From Perca fluviatilis (lineage: Eukaryota > Chordata > Actinopteri > Perciformes > Percidae): 64,000 nucleotides of DNA. The notes beneath the pieces are model-generated. The model saw only the letters and a list, made by a program, of their open reading frames with translations, was not told the origin of the DNA and made no database searches. The stretch lies in the NCBI RefSeq assembly GCF_010015445.1, contig NC_053126.1:23059169-23123168 (forward strand), written 5' to 3'. Numbering within the stretch: position 1 is the first letter of the stretch; each line of letters begins with the position of its first letter. The position numbers and the translations under genes were made by a program. Positions 35,597-47,281 of this stretch are shown here, one piece after another.

Positions 35597-36860
35597 TAAC
35601 GTAATGTAAAACATACTTACAGTATTTGAAGCCAAACCATGTTTGTTTCCAAAACCAAACCAAGTAATTTAGTTTGAATTCACGTTAACCATGTGTTTAA
35701 AGCTGCAGTACGTGGAGTGTCATAGTTTGACACGTATGACTACCCAGAATGTTAGAAAGTGACGCCAAGGGGTCCTGACCAAATGTGTCTATATGTGACG
35801 AACTGAAAATGAGAATGGATTTGGTGCGTACAATCCCCAAAAAACTGTGTTAATGCACCCAAGAAGCATTAGAGCCATATTGAAATCAGATTCCTTATTC
35901 GGTACTGATTCTAGGCACATGTTGAAAAGGTCTTAATGCATCGGTCTCTCCAAGATGCATACACCCACTTCAGACACCTCTAAATGTCTGCAGTGATAAT
36001 GAGCAGCTAAAGTTTAGCAGTGAAATAAGCCGTCATTCTCTCATTCCGTCATTTGCGACGGAGAGAAAAGCAGCGGCATATACAGAAGCTGCACTGAGCT
36101 GCTGTAGCATTTATATGATCACAGGGTCACAGTGGGATTTTTTTTTCTGAATTCTTTTTTTTTTCTAAACTAATTTTGCGTTCCCTCACACTAAGTTTTG
36201 TGTCTTGCGCTGCGCTCACAACCTGTGGCAGTCTAATCAGAATCAACAAACAGAAATAGACAAATGGCTAAAATCAAGAACAACAAAGCTCAACAAGGTA
36301 GAGTTTTTTTCTCATGTGGCATTTAAAGAACTTCACTAAGTCATGAAATTGCTTGATTTGACACACATATACTCTTGCTTCTTCTTGTGTTCTCTGATGT
36401 TTGACGTTCTTTATTTTGGTGCCTTTATTTGCAGGAGACAAGACAGACTGCTACTGCATAATTTGTTTGCTACATCTGTTTACACATCCTTAAATCAGAG
36501 ACAGCTCTGTACTTCAGTCCCTTTTGGCCTGCTTCAGAGCCCTTATTGTACAACCATTCACTCCACATTATAGAGCAAAGAGGCAGAGAGGAGCTGGGAA
36601 ACCATGTTATAAAAAGTCTATTAGAAAGCAATTACTGACACTGCATCCCGCTCCGGAACATCATTTCCCATCCACAATAACTCCCTGTTTCTCTGGTGTC
36701 CTAATTTGTGGTGTGGGGATGTTGCTTGTTTTCTCACTGTAATAGGCCATGCAAAGGAGTAATGGCCACACTCCTGTGTAGTTGCATTCCTTCTCGTCTC
36801 ATCCTTCACTCATTATTCTTCCTCTGGTATGTGCAGGGCGGCCAGGTCTTCCTTCATTGC
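35597..36860. other. Non-coding, no recognised gene
   Basis: No exon signal. Confidence 0.4.
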
Positions 36861-36871
36861 TGGTCAAATAG

Positions 36872-36872
<1 letters not shown>

Positions 36873-36912
<40 letters not shown>
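36873..36912. repeat. (CT)n microsatellite
   Basis: About 19 CT units. Confidence 0.95.
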
Positions 36913-36914
<2 letters not shown>

Positions 36915-37334
36915 CTCTTTGTCATCTGTGGGTGTCGGGGATAGAGGGCGAATCTCCCAGGGAAACAGAATCTAGACCAAGGCCTTCCTGTGTGCCGGCC
37001 TCATAATTAAATTGGCAGATTAAATTCTCTCTTATTGTGGAGAGTTTAATGAATATTCACTCTGCTTTGGATCGTCTGGGTGATGTGAGCTTTGCTTTAG
37101 TTATCACATTGACCCCATCCCACTTCAGTCCTCCCTCTGCTCATCAGCTCGGCACACACCCGAGACCTTTTGACTTAATTGATCTGCACTGCAGTGGCAC
37201 TTTGGTTTTGACCAATATCCAGTAACTTTGACTTGAAGTTGTCAGTGATATTGGTACAGTTGGATTCAAGTTCCCGGTAAAGACAAGTTAGGAAAGTCTG
37301 AAACAAATACTTGACGAACAGCAGTACTGTTTTA
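36913..37334. other. Non-coding; candidate conserved element
   Basis: 36995-37080 has ATAATTAAATTGGCAGATTA and TTTAATGAATATTC blocks typical of homeobox-site-rich conserved elements. The suggestion rests on composition only. Confidence 0.25.
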
Positions 37335-37343
37335 CGTTCTAAA

Positions 37344-37864
37344 TAGTCTGGATCAACAGAAGTACATTTCCAGGCCAATTGCCTGACATCAGGCGCGATG
37401 TCCCTCACCTTCCGCTCTCTGTGTGTTGCCGTTCTCAAACTCTGTTCCCTTCGATAAACAACAACAAACCTCGGGCTTGGAAGTAACATGCTGAAAATAA
37501 ATGGTAAGTTTTGAAAATTTGGATTGTGCAACATGGCAAGCCTGCTTGGTTCTTTCGGGGAATTGATTGTAAAGATTTACCAGGAATATGTTAACGGTAC
37601 TCACTTTCTAACTGGGACGTTTTGAGACCAATTGGCGGGGATTGCTATGGACGAAGTACACACGGCGATACACTGGTAAGAGCAAACTACAGTTAATCAT
37701 GTATCCAGCTAATTTATATAGCTCACGTTTCTCTATTGTGTGAACAGTTAACTTCATTTAATATTGTATGTGGCGTTTTCTTTTATGGGATAAAAGGGGG
37801 CGTTTTTTTCCTCCTATCCCAGTAATGTATGTGTGGTGTAGTAAGGTCTGGCAAAGCGAGACTA
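37344..37864 (-). mobile_element. TAGTCT-family element, diverged copy (521 bp)
   Basis: Begins TAGTCTGGATC and ends GGTCTGGCAAAGCGAGACTA. The flanks CGTTCTAAA (37335-37343) and CGTTCTAAG (37865-37873) differ by one base. The CCTTCCGCTCTCTGTGTGTTG block aligns with the family; the interior is otherwise diverged. Confidence 0.7.
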
Positions 37865-37914
37865 CGTTCTAAGTAACCTCTTTGGGTCGTGAGTGTAATA
37901 GCTGTCCACTTTAA

Positions 37915-38111
37915 AGCAACACTAGAGAACTTCTCCCACTTTGGTCCCCCTACAGGTTGGAAGCGGAATTATCCATTATATTACATTGTCCAGTTCATTC
38001 GAACTACAGATCCGCTACTCGATCTGGCAAACTTGCATAATGTAATGTAATGGACAATTCCGCTTCCAACCTGTAGGGGGACCGAAGCGGGAAAAGTTCT
38101 CTAGTGTTGCT
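37915..38111. mobile_element. TTAA-bounded palindromic MITE (AGCAACACTAGAG ends, 197 bp)
   Basis: TTAA at 37911-37914 and 38112-38115. Arms of about 75 bp are near-perfect inverted repeats: AGCAACACTAGAGAACTTCT at the left, AGTTCTCTAGTGTTGCT at the right, with GTCCCCCTACAGGTTGGAAG mirrored inside. It lies only 50 bp from the preceding element. Confidence 0.88.
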
Positions 38112-38115
38112 TTAA

Positions 38116-39377
38116 GCAGCAAGGGCAGAAGTCACATTGCAAAACATCTAAAGCACAAATGACTGGGCACAATTTGCTTATGGTGTTATCGTATATACAT
38201 AATGTTTATTTCATCTTGTCTTAAATTTTGTATAGGGAGGTGGTGATGGTCGTTCTCTTTGGCGGAACCTGTGGCGGAAATTGCAGGTGTGCTTTTGGAT
38301 ATCAATTCCCAGCATAGTATGTATGCTTCCCAGAGATCCACACCTGATGCACCTGTTTTTGAAGTTTCATTGTCTGAAGTCATCACTCTTTTCTTTGTTC
38401 AGCCATAGTAACATTTTACTGGCAACGCTAGCAGAGACTGGAAAAAAACAGAATGCTGCTTTAAACACATGGGAGTTGAAGAGAGAGTCTGTTGCATTAG
38501 CTTGGCTACCCTCTCTGGCGGACCGACCACTGCTGGGTGATGGAAAAATGTACCACATACACCAAGTTTGTAATACTGCAAATGCAAGGCTTTCATCAGT
38601 GGGCCATAGGCTCAATCACCATTGTGTTACCTCATTTGGCGATAGATAGTGACAGACATTTATACTTTATAAGTCACAAAGGGAAAGAAAAATGATTTAA
38701 TACCTTTTGTTTTCTAAAAATCGTACACAATTTCACAAATAAGCACAATCAAGACAAGCATTTGAAAAAAAGTTCAATGTATTTTAGTATGCCCTACATA
38801 CTAAATTGGGACTGAAATTGGGACGTGGGAACTTTACACTGAATAAAAATAATGCAAACTGGAAAACAAACTGTCCCATTAGAATCAAGTCAAGCTAAGG
38901 ACTTCTCATCGTAAAGGTATAATCAAACTGCAGCATTATTGCATCATATCAGAGGAAATAATTTTGCTTGACTGTGGATCTGGGACAGAGGTAACGGTGT
39001 GACAGTTGAGTGTGTGTTACCTGTCGCCCAAAGGAGCAAGAGGAGAAGTTGGACGGGTGGAGGAGAGCTAGGGATATTTTGGGGACGCTCCTTTCATGGC
39101 ATTATTACTGTCGTTTTGACAGTTAGGCATTCATTAGGCTTGTCTGGCCGCTGCCCTGAACCCTTCCACAGTGGCAGTTAATATGTAATGTGATTTCCAC
39201 TGTGTGAATATGATTATGCTGTGTGACAGACAGTGGATGACAGGATGCAAGGGCAGGTGCAGACAAACAGGGAGGAGGGTCATGCATAATGAGGAGGACT
39301 GACCAAAGAGGACATCAATGCTGGCGGCAACGAGATCTGAGCAGTTCAGGCAAAGACTGCATCTGAGACAATCTGTA
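38116..39377. other. Non-coding, no recognised gene
   Basis: The 122-codon open frame at 38281-38649 shows no recognised domain. Nothing else found. Confidence 0.4.
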
Positions 39378-39386
39378 GTCTATGTG

Positions 39387-39868
39387 TAGTCTCGCATTGC
39401 CAGACCTTACTCCACAATGCTGCGAAGGAGGGTCTGGCTAGTCCACACAGCATTCCTGGATGGGAGAAAAATGTGCTCTGGTTTATTGGCATTTCTTTAA
39501 ACCAATCACAATCGTCTTGGGCGATGCTAAGCGCCAGACAGAGCCACGGTGCCTCTGCAAAATAGCTTCGGGAAGGAACTTGTTTTGGTGGAACGTGTAC
39601 GTTCAAAGGTTGTCTTAGTCGTGGAACAGAAAACTTAGATTGGACAGATAGTCTAGCTAGCTGTCTGGATTTACCCTGCAGAGATCTGAGGAGCAGTTAA
39701 CCACAGTCGTCATAAATCGAGTTTAGAATGCCAACACAAAGAAAGCGGAAGGTGACAGACATCCGGCCAAAATGAGGGACATCTGGCAGAATTTCCAGCA
39801 GAATATCCGGCAGAATTCCAGGCGGCACCAGAGCAATTCCAGTAGTGAAACGTCATCGATAAAGACTA
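39387..39868 (+). mobile_element. TAGTCT-family element (482 bp)
   Basis: Begins TAGTCTCGCATTGCCAGACC and ends GATAAAGACTA. Flanks GTCTATGTG (39378-39386) and GTCTACGTG (39869-39877) differ by one base. It is close in sequence to the copy at 25267. Confidence 0.87.
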
Positions 39869-39877
39869 GTCTACGTG

Positions 39878-42800
39878 TGGACTGGTAGAGGTGAAAATGA
39901 AAAGCAGGATGTCCTGTCTAGTTGTGAGTGTTACTGACATGGAGGAGGAGCACACAGAGGTCATTTCTGCTTTGTCTCAGCTGCACACCACTTTAATAGA
40001 CTCCAGACTGGAACACAGTCTGAGGTAATATGCATTGCACTGCTGCATTAAAAGTGTTGTCCAGCACAATTGATCAATTCATTATTTCAATTTCAGTTGA
40101 TAGAATGTGTTTGGTTATTCATTCGTTGTGCATAATACAAGGTTTACATGTGACTAGGGCCATAAACAAATTCTGCCCTCAAATTGGCACTGAAATATGT
40201 CTCATTGCAGATTTAGACCAATTGCATGAGCTAACTCAAGATATGTAACAAAAGCTCAGCAATTCTCAATGTTTTCCAAATAAAAACATGGTTTAGCTTA
40301 TTCATTGGTATTTAATTTTAGCACTAAGAACGGAGCTTCAGTCTTCATTTGGAATCTGGAATCTTGAATTCAGTTCCCATTCATTTTGTAAACTTTTTTT
40401 ACAGAATATTAAGGACTTCTTCATTACTAGCTTCTTTAATATGAACTCATATCAGGAATTATGGCTGTTGTCCGTCAGGAGCAATAGTTGAAAACAGGTG
40501 ATGTTGCTGTAGATCGGCAAGGTCAACGTAGGGAGCAGGCCGTGCCGGACGGGTCAAACAAACACAGGACTTTCACCCAGGAGACCACTGTTTGTTTCCA
40601 TTGTGAAACCAAAAGTCAACGTCGTACATTATGTAACCTACTTAACTAACATACGCAGGGTGTGTGGGATTTCCCCCTTTCTGCTTTATATATCCCTGCC
40701 TCTGCTAAATTACTTTTATCCCCGTTGGGGACAAAATGTATCCCCCTCCTCAAGGTGATCAATGCTACTTCACCAATAGACCATTATATAGCCTACCTAA
40801 ATTAGAAGTATCTTAAACTAAGCAAAGCACTGTAACGTGAACAGTCTATCGCGAGGGACGATAAAATCTGAGCGACAGTTGCTGGTTGTATTTAGCCTCT
40901 ACAGAGCTCCGGGATGCCGGCTACCAGATTTGAAAGCTCTGTGTTTCATGTTGACATCATGTTGTGCTATTTCATTCTGAGATTATTTTCCATTGACATC
41001 CCAAGTGTTTTGGAATGCCTAACCGAGTGGTACTATATCCATGGAATTGGATTTAATTCTTGCATGTTTTGTTTTGTTGAGCATGATCAAGAAACATCCC
41101 GCACTCTGCTTTTTTCACAAATTGCACCCTGGACATACGTAATTTAAGACAGTGGTTCCCCACATTTTTGGTATCCCCACAGCCCTAAAAAAAGCAGGAT
41201 TTTATCTTTTTTCAGTCCTCACACATCTACGTCCATCACTTTCCTTGTGTACAAAAGACCAAAAGACCATCAGTGGATTCTGTACCATATGTGTTTGGAA
41301 GATTGATTTTCCAGCGTAATCCTCATTGCTGCTTTAAAATATTGGAGAGCTTCATCAAAGAACAGAGCTTTTTCTTTCCTTGACGAACCAAACTGTATTA
41401 CTATTTGCACAAATTATTCCTGTCTGCTGTCCCTAGTTCAGCTCAGGTGGTTGGGGTAAAAAGGAAACAGAATTTTGCAGACGCCATTAATCCTTTGTTG
41501 GTAGATTAGTGGTTAACCCCTCACCTCCCTGTTCTGCCATTTTCTAAATCATCCACACCACAGTTTTTGCTTGTTAATTTTTGTATTTGTCACGATGTAG
41601 CCCAATCCGCTGATCCAATTTTGCCAAAATGATGCGTCTCTTCATGGCAACCTAATACCTCAGTGATCACACTGATTGGCGTGAGGGATGCAGTGTGGTT
41701 CCATCTGAAATCAAGGTGCTGCACTAATCAAATTGACCCAGAGGAGTGCTGTATTATTCAAAAGGAAACAGTCTTTTCACTGTTGCCTTTTTCATTGCAG
41801 CTGCAGTCGTGGATTTTTATCGTATCATCCTTTGCGGTCCATGCAGCAGAGCATTAAAGAAACAGCCCAAAGTTAGAGCGTTGAACGTTGCCACATAAAT
41901 CATACAGCGTTATGAGTGGAAACAGCTTGGGCAAAGTTGAGCAACTGTGGTGAACACTGAGGAAAATAAATCATTTATCACGTCTAACTGCACCACTGAA
42001 CCATGCAGCGGTGAAATAGAGGAGGTGGGTCCGGGAGTGCTTTGTCACCGAGTACAAAAACAACCCCAGTCTACCTTCGCTGGACTGATACTTAAAGGCC
42101 CTCGGCTATCAATCGCGCCGTGAGTTGCAATGCAAATAAGGTTTATGAGTTGGGCGTGTAGATGAAGGTATTTGGGGGATGGACGTATGTGGCTGAGATG
42201 TCTCTGTGATTTTACAGTAAGAACTCCTTGTTAGTTGATCGCCCTGCTAAAAGGAAACATTTTTACTGACATTTATTTGACTCCACCAGCAACTTGTGGA
42301 GGATATTTGTCCCAGTTAACACCTTGGTACCATTGTGAGCGTTCATAAGTGAAACCAATTTGCAGTAGTGAGCAGCATCGCAGTAGAATTGGTTTCAATT
42401 AAAGCTGCTGGAGGTGTAAAGAGGCATATCTCAGAGGTTATTAGCATGGAAAGCTAATTCTACTGTGGCTGATGACATAAAATCAGCTTCTTTTTGTAAT
42501 CTGTTCACTTTAGAAGATACTCAGCAGCCTTGTGTGCCTATGTGCATTGTGTTTACCCCTGAAATCTAACATTTCACATGGTTTTTATTTAACATACATT
42601 TCCTGCTCTCTCTAAACTCTCTTTGTTCTCTCCTGAGGGTGAGAGAAAAACAGTGAAACGTCAGCAGCTTCCTCGCCGTACTCATTTCCCTTGGATGTAT
42701 CTGGGGGATCAGAAGGTGCTGCAGATTTATGGCTCCCTAGACTTGCGGTGACCAATCTGATTCAGCAGATAATTGCTGAGTATGAGGTCTTTTCAAGTGG

Positions 42801-44050
42801 ACAACCAAGGTGCCTTGATTTATTACCCAGATACTCAGGTTAACTTCATCAGGCGCGCTGTCAGGGCAAGAAGGAACAAGAGGAGGAGAAGGAGGGACTG
42901 TAGTCGAGTTATGGAATGTGGAAGTACAGTAACTGCTGCCAGAGGACGTTGTTCAACTCTCAGTTGGTTGTAAAGCAATTAAATATATGGATTCATGCCA
43001 GACGGCAAGACTAAAACAGGTGACATTTCAACGTGACAACATGACAACACAGAAAGCTCTGAGTCTAAAGGAAATACACATTGTGATCCGTTGAAGCAAC
43101 ACGACACCCACATTACCGCGCCTGATTGGTGATTGGCTTTTGAAATAAAGGGCACAATCAGCAGAGGTGTAGGGAAATGGTTTGATCAATTATCTTTCAT
43201 TTTATTATCTGGTAACACAGCATGGTCCTTGTACAGTCAGCTTAAGAAAAAAGTTATTTATTCTGGAAAATTTACATTCTAATAATAATATGTTAATGGG
43301 TAATACAGCCACAAACACAAGCAGATCTCAGAACTTTTGACATTTGTCCACCCAATTAATAACACAATGCAACAGTACAATGATGTAGTTCATCATAAAC
43401 AAATAACTGTGAATTCAGGGCCTGCATGATGTGCTACACAATATTAATTTCTATATATCATTCATATATATAAAATGTATTTGATGAATAAATCTGTTGA
43501 ATCTTTGAATATTCCAATCATGATGCTCTAAGAGAGCTCTATGGGCCCCATAGTGCAGAAGCAGCGCCGATCATCCGGGTAATTTTATACGCATTTTAAG
43601 TTAAACTTAGCGCTGTATCCAGGTCTCATACATCCATGGCTCATACTTCTGCCTAAGCTGCACAATCTTTCAAATATGTTATTTTGAAATATTTGCAATC
43701 TGGATGTGCATCAATCAATATCCAATTTACTCCTGTCTGAGTAGCACTTTTATTGAAGTTTTTGCTGTAGTAGCACCTAAATGGCAAATTGATTTTGATT
43801 TATGGAAGTGTTATTTAAGTTTGGTTGTTGTTGCACAGTGTGCTCAAGAGTTTCAGTTGTTTATTTTAAATGGATTTCATTTAGAAGAATTCTTCAACCA
43901 GTTGTGGGTTGAGTATCAAATTTAGTAAAGATGTTTAATGTTTAGGAATGTTTTTTATCTGCACGATGGACTAATCTAGGATGGACTAAGACTAGTTTTT
44001 CTGTGGCTTGTAAAGCCCAACTTTCCACCAAATTTCATTGAAATATAAGT
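39878..44050. other. Non-coding, with repeat-like patches
   Basis: 40500-41150 has repeat-like blocks shared with about 35.0 kb and 28.7 kb. 42350-42490 (CAATTAAAGCTGCTGGAGGT, TTATTAGCATGGAAAGCTAA) looks like a possible conserved non-coding element. No gene recognised. Confidence 0.4.
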
Positions 44051-44468
44051 ATTTCTTTCAGGGACGTGCACAGACATTTGGAGGGGCTATTCAGCCTTCA
44101 AAGAGAGAGGTCTCCAAAAGAAACATTAGATTTCTGTTCTATAATGTACCTTTAAATTAAGAATACTATGGCTGCAGCATCTATCTTCTTCCTTATCGCG
44201 CTTTTACTGACATGGCCCTTTCATAGGAACACTAATCACAATCATGTAGCCATATGATCTGTTGAGTGATGCTCCGCATGATTTCCCTCACTCTCTGGTC
44301 TGGAGCCTTGTTCTAGGCCTCATCTTGAATAGAATTGTTAGAATCTGAATAAAGTATACTGTATTTTTCACTGCTAAAAAACTGAACACTGACTAGTGCT
44401 GCCAGTTGACCTTTAGACTGTGGCTGCTCTCAATGATTCTGGTTGAGATAATGTTATGATTTGGCACC

Positions 44469-44474
<6 letters not shown>

Positions 44475-44509
<35 letters not shown>
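44475..44509. repeat. (AT)n microsatellite
   Basis: About 17 TA units inside the hAT-like element. Confidence 0.95.
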
Positions 44510-44512
<3 letters not shown>

Positions 44513-44962
44513 CAATTACAACATGACTACATCTAGTAAAGGTATCCCCAGGTTCTCAAATGCTCTGTGAACTGGAGCTTTTGATAATGTGTGTTTATTG
44601 TGTTTATTATTAATGAAACATTTGTTTTAATGAGTTATTAGCCTATTCTAACTTAAAGAAAATTCTTCTGATACAATAGGCCTACATCACATTAAATCAA
44701 TAATGCAGGACGGTTGCTTGACATTATCAAATGTTTTATTCCAGCTCTGTAAAGTTGCAGATCTTGCACTGCTGTTTCTTTGAGCTCTTTCTCTCTCTTC
44801 TTCAGTCGTCTTTGTTGTGAAGGCATACTTAAGCACACAAAACTAACATTAGGCTATACGTTTTTTTTAAATGCAAAGTTCTTACATTAACAAATTGTTA
44901 ATTTATCATTTCATAACAAAATAAGGCGACTTTCACTTTCACTAACGTCACATCTGATTTTT

Positions 44963-45160
44963 TTTTTTTTTAAGATGATTTTTTGGGGCATTTTCGGGCC
45001 TTTATTTTAACAGGACAGCAGAAGACATTAAAGGGGAGAGAGAGGGGGAATGACATGCAGCAAAGGGCCACAGTTTGGAGTCGAACCCGGGCCCGCTGCG
45101 TTGAGGAGTAAACCTCTATATATGGGTGCCCGCTCTACCAACTGAGCTATCTGGGCGCCC
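44963..45160 (-). mobile_element. tRNA-derived SINE, nested
   Basis: Read on the minus strand, a tRNA-like head GGGCGCCCAGATAGCTCAGT carries an A box (TAGCTCAGTTGG), then a B box GGTTCGACTCC (45078-45088), then a body shared with the SINE at 58865 and an A-rich tail. A target duplication of about 17 bp, CGTCACATCTGATTTTT at 44946-44962 and CGTCATATCTGATTTTT at 45161-45177, brackets it. Confidence 0.88.
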
Positions 45161-45835
45161 CGTCATATCTGATTTTTAGTTGAAAACTCACCTAACATGA
45201 GCCTCTCTCTTCTCTACAGAACACAAAATAATGTAACGGGCGTAACGTAGCTACGTTAGCCTGCTGCTGCAATATAGGCTGTCATTAGCTTTGGTTGATA
45301 ACGTAGCATTTAGCTAAGGCAATGCTGTGCGACGTGATGCAAACGTTACAAGCTGAAACTGCACTTTATTTAAAGTTCAAGATTTTTTGGTTACTATTCA
45401 CAGGGCATTTGTCATAATCTCCATAACTTTAAAAACTCACGTGAAGGCAGAAGGGCTTGGCTTTCCCTCTTTTATATGCGGTGCTCCGTGTGTGAGAATA
45501 TAAACAAAGTAACGTGAGTGGAGGCAGTGGGCATCGCTGAGGGCAAGATTGGATGACAGAGGGATTTGATTTACATTTGGTAATGATGGTCGTATTATCG
45601 TATTGATGCAGCCACAACAGCAAAAAAAAGAAAGAAGAAAAGTGTATTTAGGCTCTTTCACCACAGGGGCAGCTAAGCCAATCAGGGCAAACTGTCAGTT
45701 GCTCAGGCAACAATAGCCCGTACCTGAGCACGTCCCTGATTTCTTTGTTAAATCCTGAAAACTAACAGACAGACACTGAAATCAAACTCTTTAGTGTTGA
45801 TTAATTTTATTCAGGAGGTTTATTTGTAGGTTTAA

Positions 45836-47277
45836 AGGAATATTTCACCATTGGAAAAATGAATATATATTTAAATTGGGTCACTTATGTAGTAGAAATG
45901 TGACATTTTTTTTTGAAATTGGTGGCTTCTAGGCCAAGAAAAGCCAGAAAATGTGTTTTTGGCTCATATGGATGAAAGACACCAAATCCCAGAATGCACT
46001 TGCTTTGCGCTTACCCTTTACAGACAGACAGTGAGGCGATCAACTCAACAAGTGTGTTTTATTGTCATTTCAACCATATACACGAAAAAACGTTTCAAGT
46101 GGTGTTACACATTTAAAATATATATTTTTTTGCCACAGCTGATACATTATCCGGACTTCTTTCAGCCGATTGATTGATAGCTCCAGAGTGAACAGAACTT
46201 TGTCCATGGCAACGCTCTACTATGCATGGCAACGTTGTGTTATCCTTAGCAGCGGTCTGTTATCAAGAAAATAACAGACCGCATTCTACATTAGAATTCA
46301 ACCAAGCCATAAAAGAAGGCTAACACATAGCTACTAGCATTAGCTCTTGGTGGGCTGTGGTATAAACATCGAATATAAACACAGCCGTAAATTTGCGTGG
46401 GATGTAGAATGGTCGGCATTTTACAGTCACAAACTCCACCAGCAGTTAGCAGTTAGTTGGATACAAATCACCCCATTTCTGCAACAGGCAGTCCGTGGTA
46501 ACACAGCCCACCTCCACTAGCTAGTCTTACCCGGTGACAGAGCAGCAGGCTGGATTGTCCACAGCAATATTTCCAACAACAAAAACACAGCACAGCAGTC
46601 TCTGAACTCACGTTGGGAGTTTCGTTGAAGTTGGATGTAGTCCAGTTTGTTTAATGAGCGGACACTTGCAAGCAGGATTGGTGGAACAGGTGGCCAGCTA
46701 GCGTTAGCTTTCCATCGGCACACTCGTTCAACGCTCTCTGCTGATGAGGTCTCTTTACCGGCCAGAGCCATTGAGCACCACCGCTGGTCTCCATGCAGGC
46801 GAAGATCGCGTAGTGTGTGGAGTATTGCGTCTGTAATAAAGTGTCCTGCATATTCTCCAATCTGTACCAATATATCCCGGTGGTACACGTGTGTGGTAGT
46901 TTGAATGCACATAATTGTTGATCCAAAATTTCCGTCGGGATGAACAGTTTCTGCTCCTGCTGAGAAGCTAAGCGAGGATTCAAGATGGCTGACACTCGTT
47001 TTTTCCTCGGCAATCTCCGGAAAAAGCCGACAGTCCAACCCCCTATGGGCTATGCGGAAGTGGCTCCTAATACAGGCTGTAGTCTTTTGCCTCTGGGCAA
47101 AAAAGCCTCAGATGACGCAAAAATCGTCATTTTGCGTCATCTGAGGCTTTTTTCCAGACCCACAATGCAGAGATCTCACCTCTCAGGGGGACATGAGGGA
47201 GGGAAGCACGTTCATTCAAAAATACTACCGGGTTTCTACTGATACAAAGCTTAATGCTAAATTGGTGAAGTATCCCT
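45836..47277. mobile_element. TTAA-bounded element, 1.44 kb, with hairpins and LINE-like fragment
   Basis: TTAA at 45832-45835 and 47278-47281. Inverted ends are AGGAATATTTCACCA and TGGTGAAGTATCCCT (12 of 15). Inside are a perfect 12-bp hairpin (46252-46263 with 46271-46282), a perfect 24-bp hairpin (47099-47122 with 47130-47153, 7-nt loop) and, on the minus strand at about 46559-46693, a peptide resembling the start of a LINE endonuclease. No transposase was seen. Confidence 0.75.
46559..46693 (-). pseudogene. LINE endonuclease-like peptide fragment
   Basis: The minus strand reads PPVPPILLASVRSLNKLDYI then QLQRNSQREFRDCCAV. This resembles the beginning of endonuclease domains of L2/L1-type fish LINEs, where an ILANVRSL-N-K-x-D-x-L opening precedes a conserved FTETWL. 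The catalytic part is absent. It may be a fragment captured by the surrounding element; chance similarity remains possible. Confidence 0.4.
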
Positions 47278-47281
47278 TTAA

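Larger units (their letters stand above)
44059..45738. mobile_element. hAT-like non-autonomous element (1.68 kb), perfect 8-bp TSD
   Basis: Starts CAGGGACGTGCACAG and ends CTGAGCACGTCCCTG, which are 15-bp inverted ends with one mismatch, of the CAG-start type seen in hAT elements. ATTTCTTT stands on both sides (44051-44058 and 45739-45746). No transposase open frame was found. It contains an (AT)n run at 44475-44509 and a nested SINE at 44963-45160. Confidence 0.87.

Noticed and set aside
38281..38649. 122-codon open frame as a possible gene
   Set aside because: No recognisable domain, no splice context, and surrounded by repeats; chance is sufficient.
44963..45160. Possible true tRNA gene on the minus strand
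   Set aside because: The tRNA-like head continues into a SINE body with an A-rich tail and target duplication.
46517..47038. 173-codon minus-strand open frame as an intact gene
   Set aside because: Only about 45 codons resemble a LINE endonuclease start; the frame lies inside a TTAA-bounded repeat and lacks catalytic motifs.
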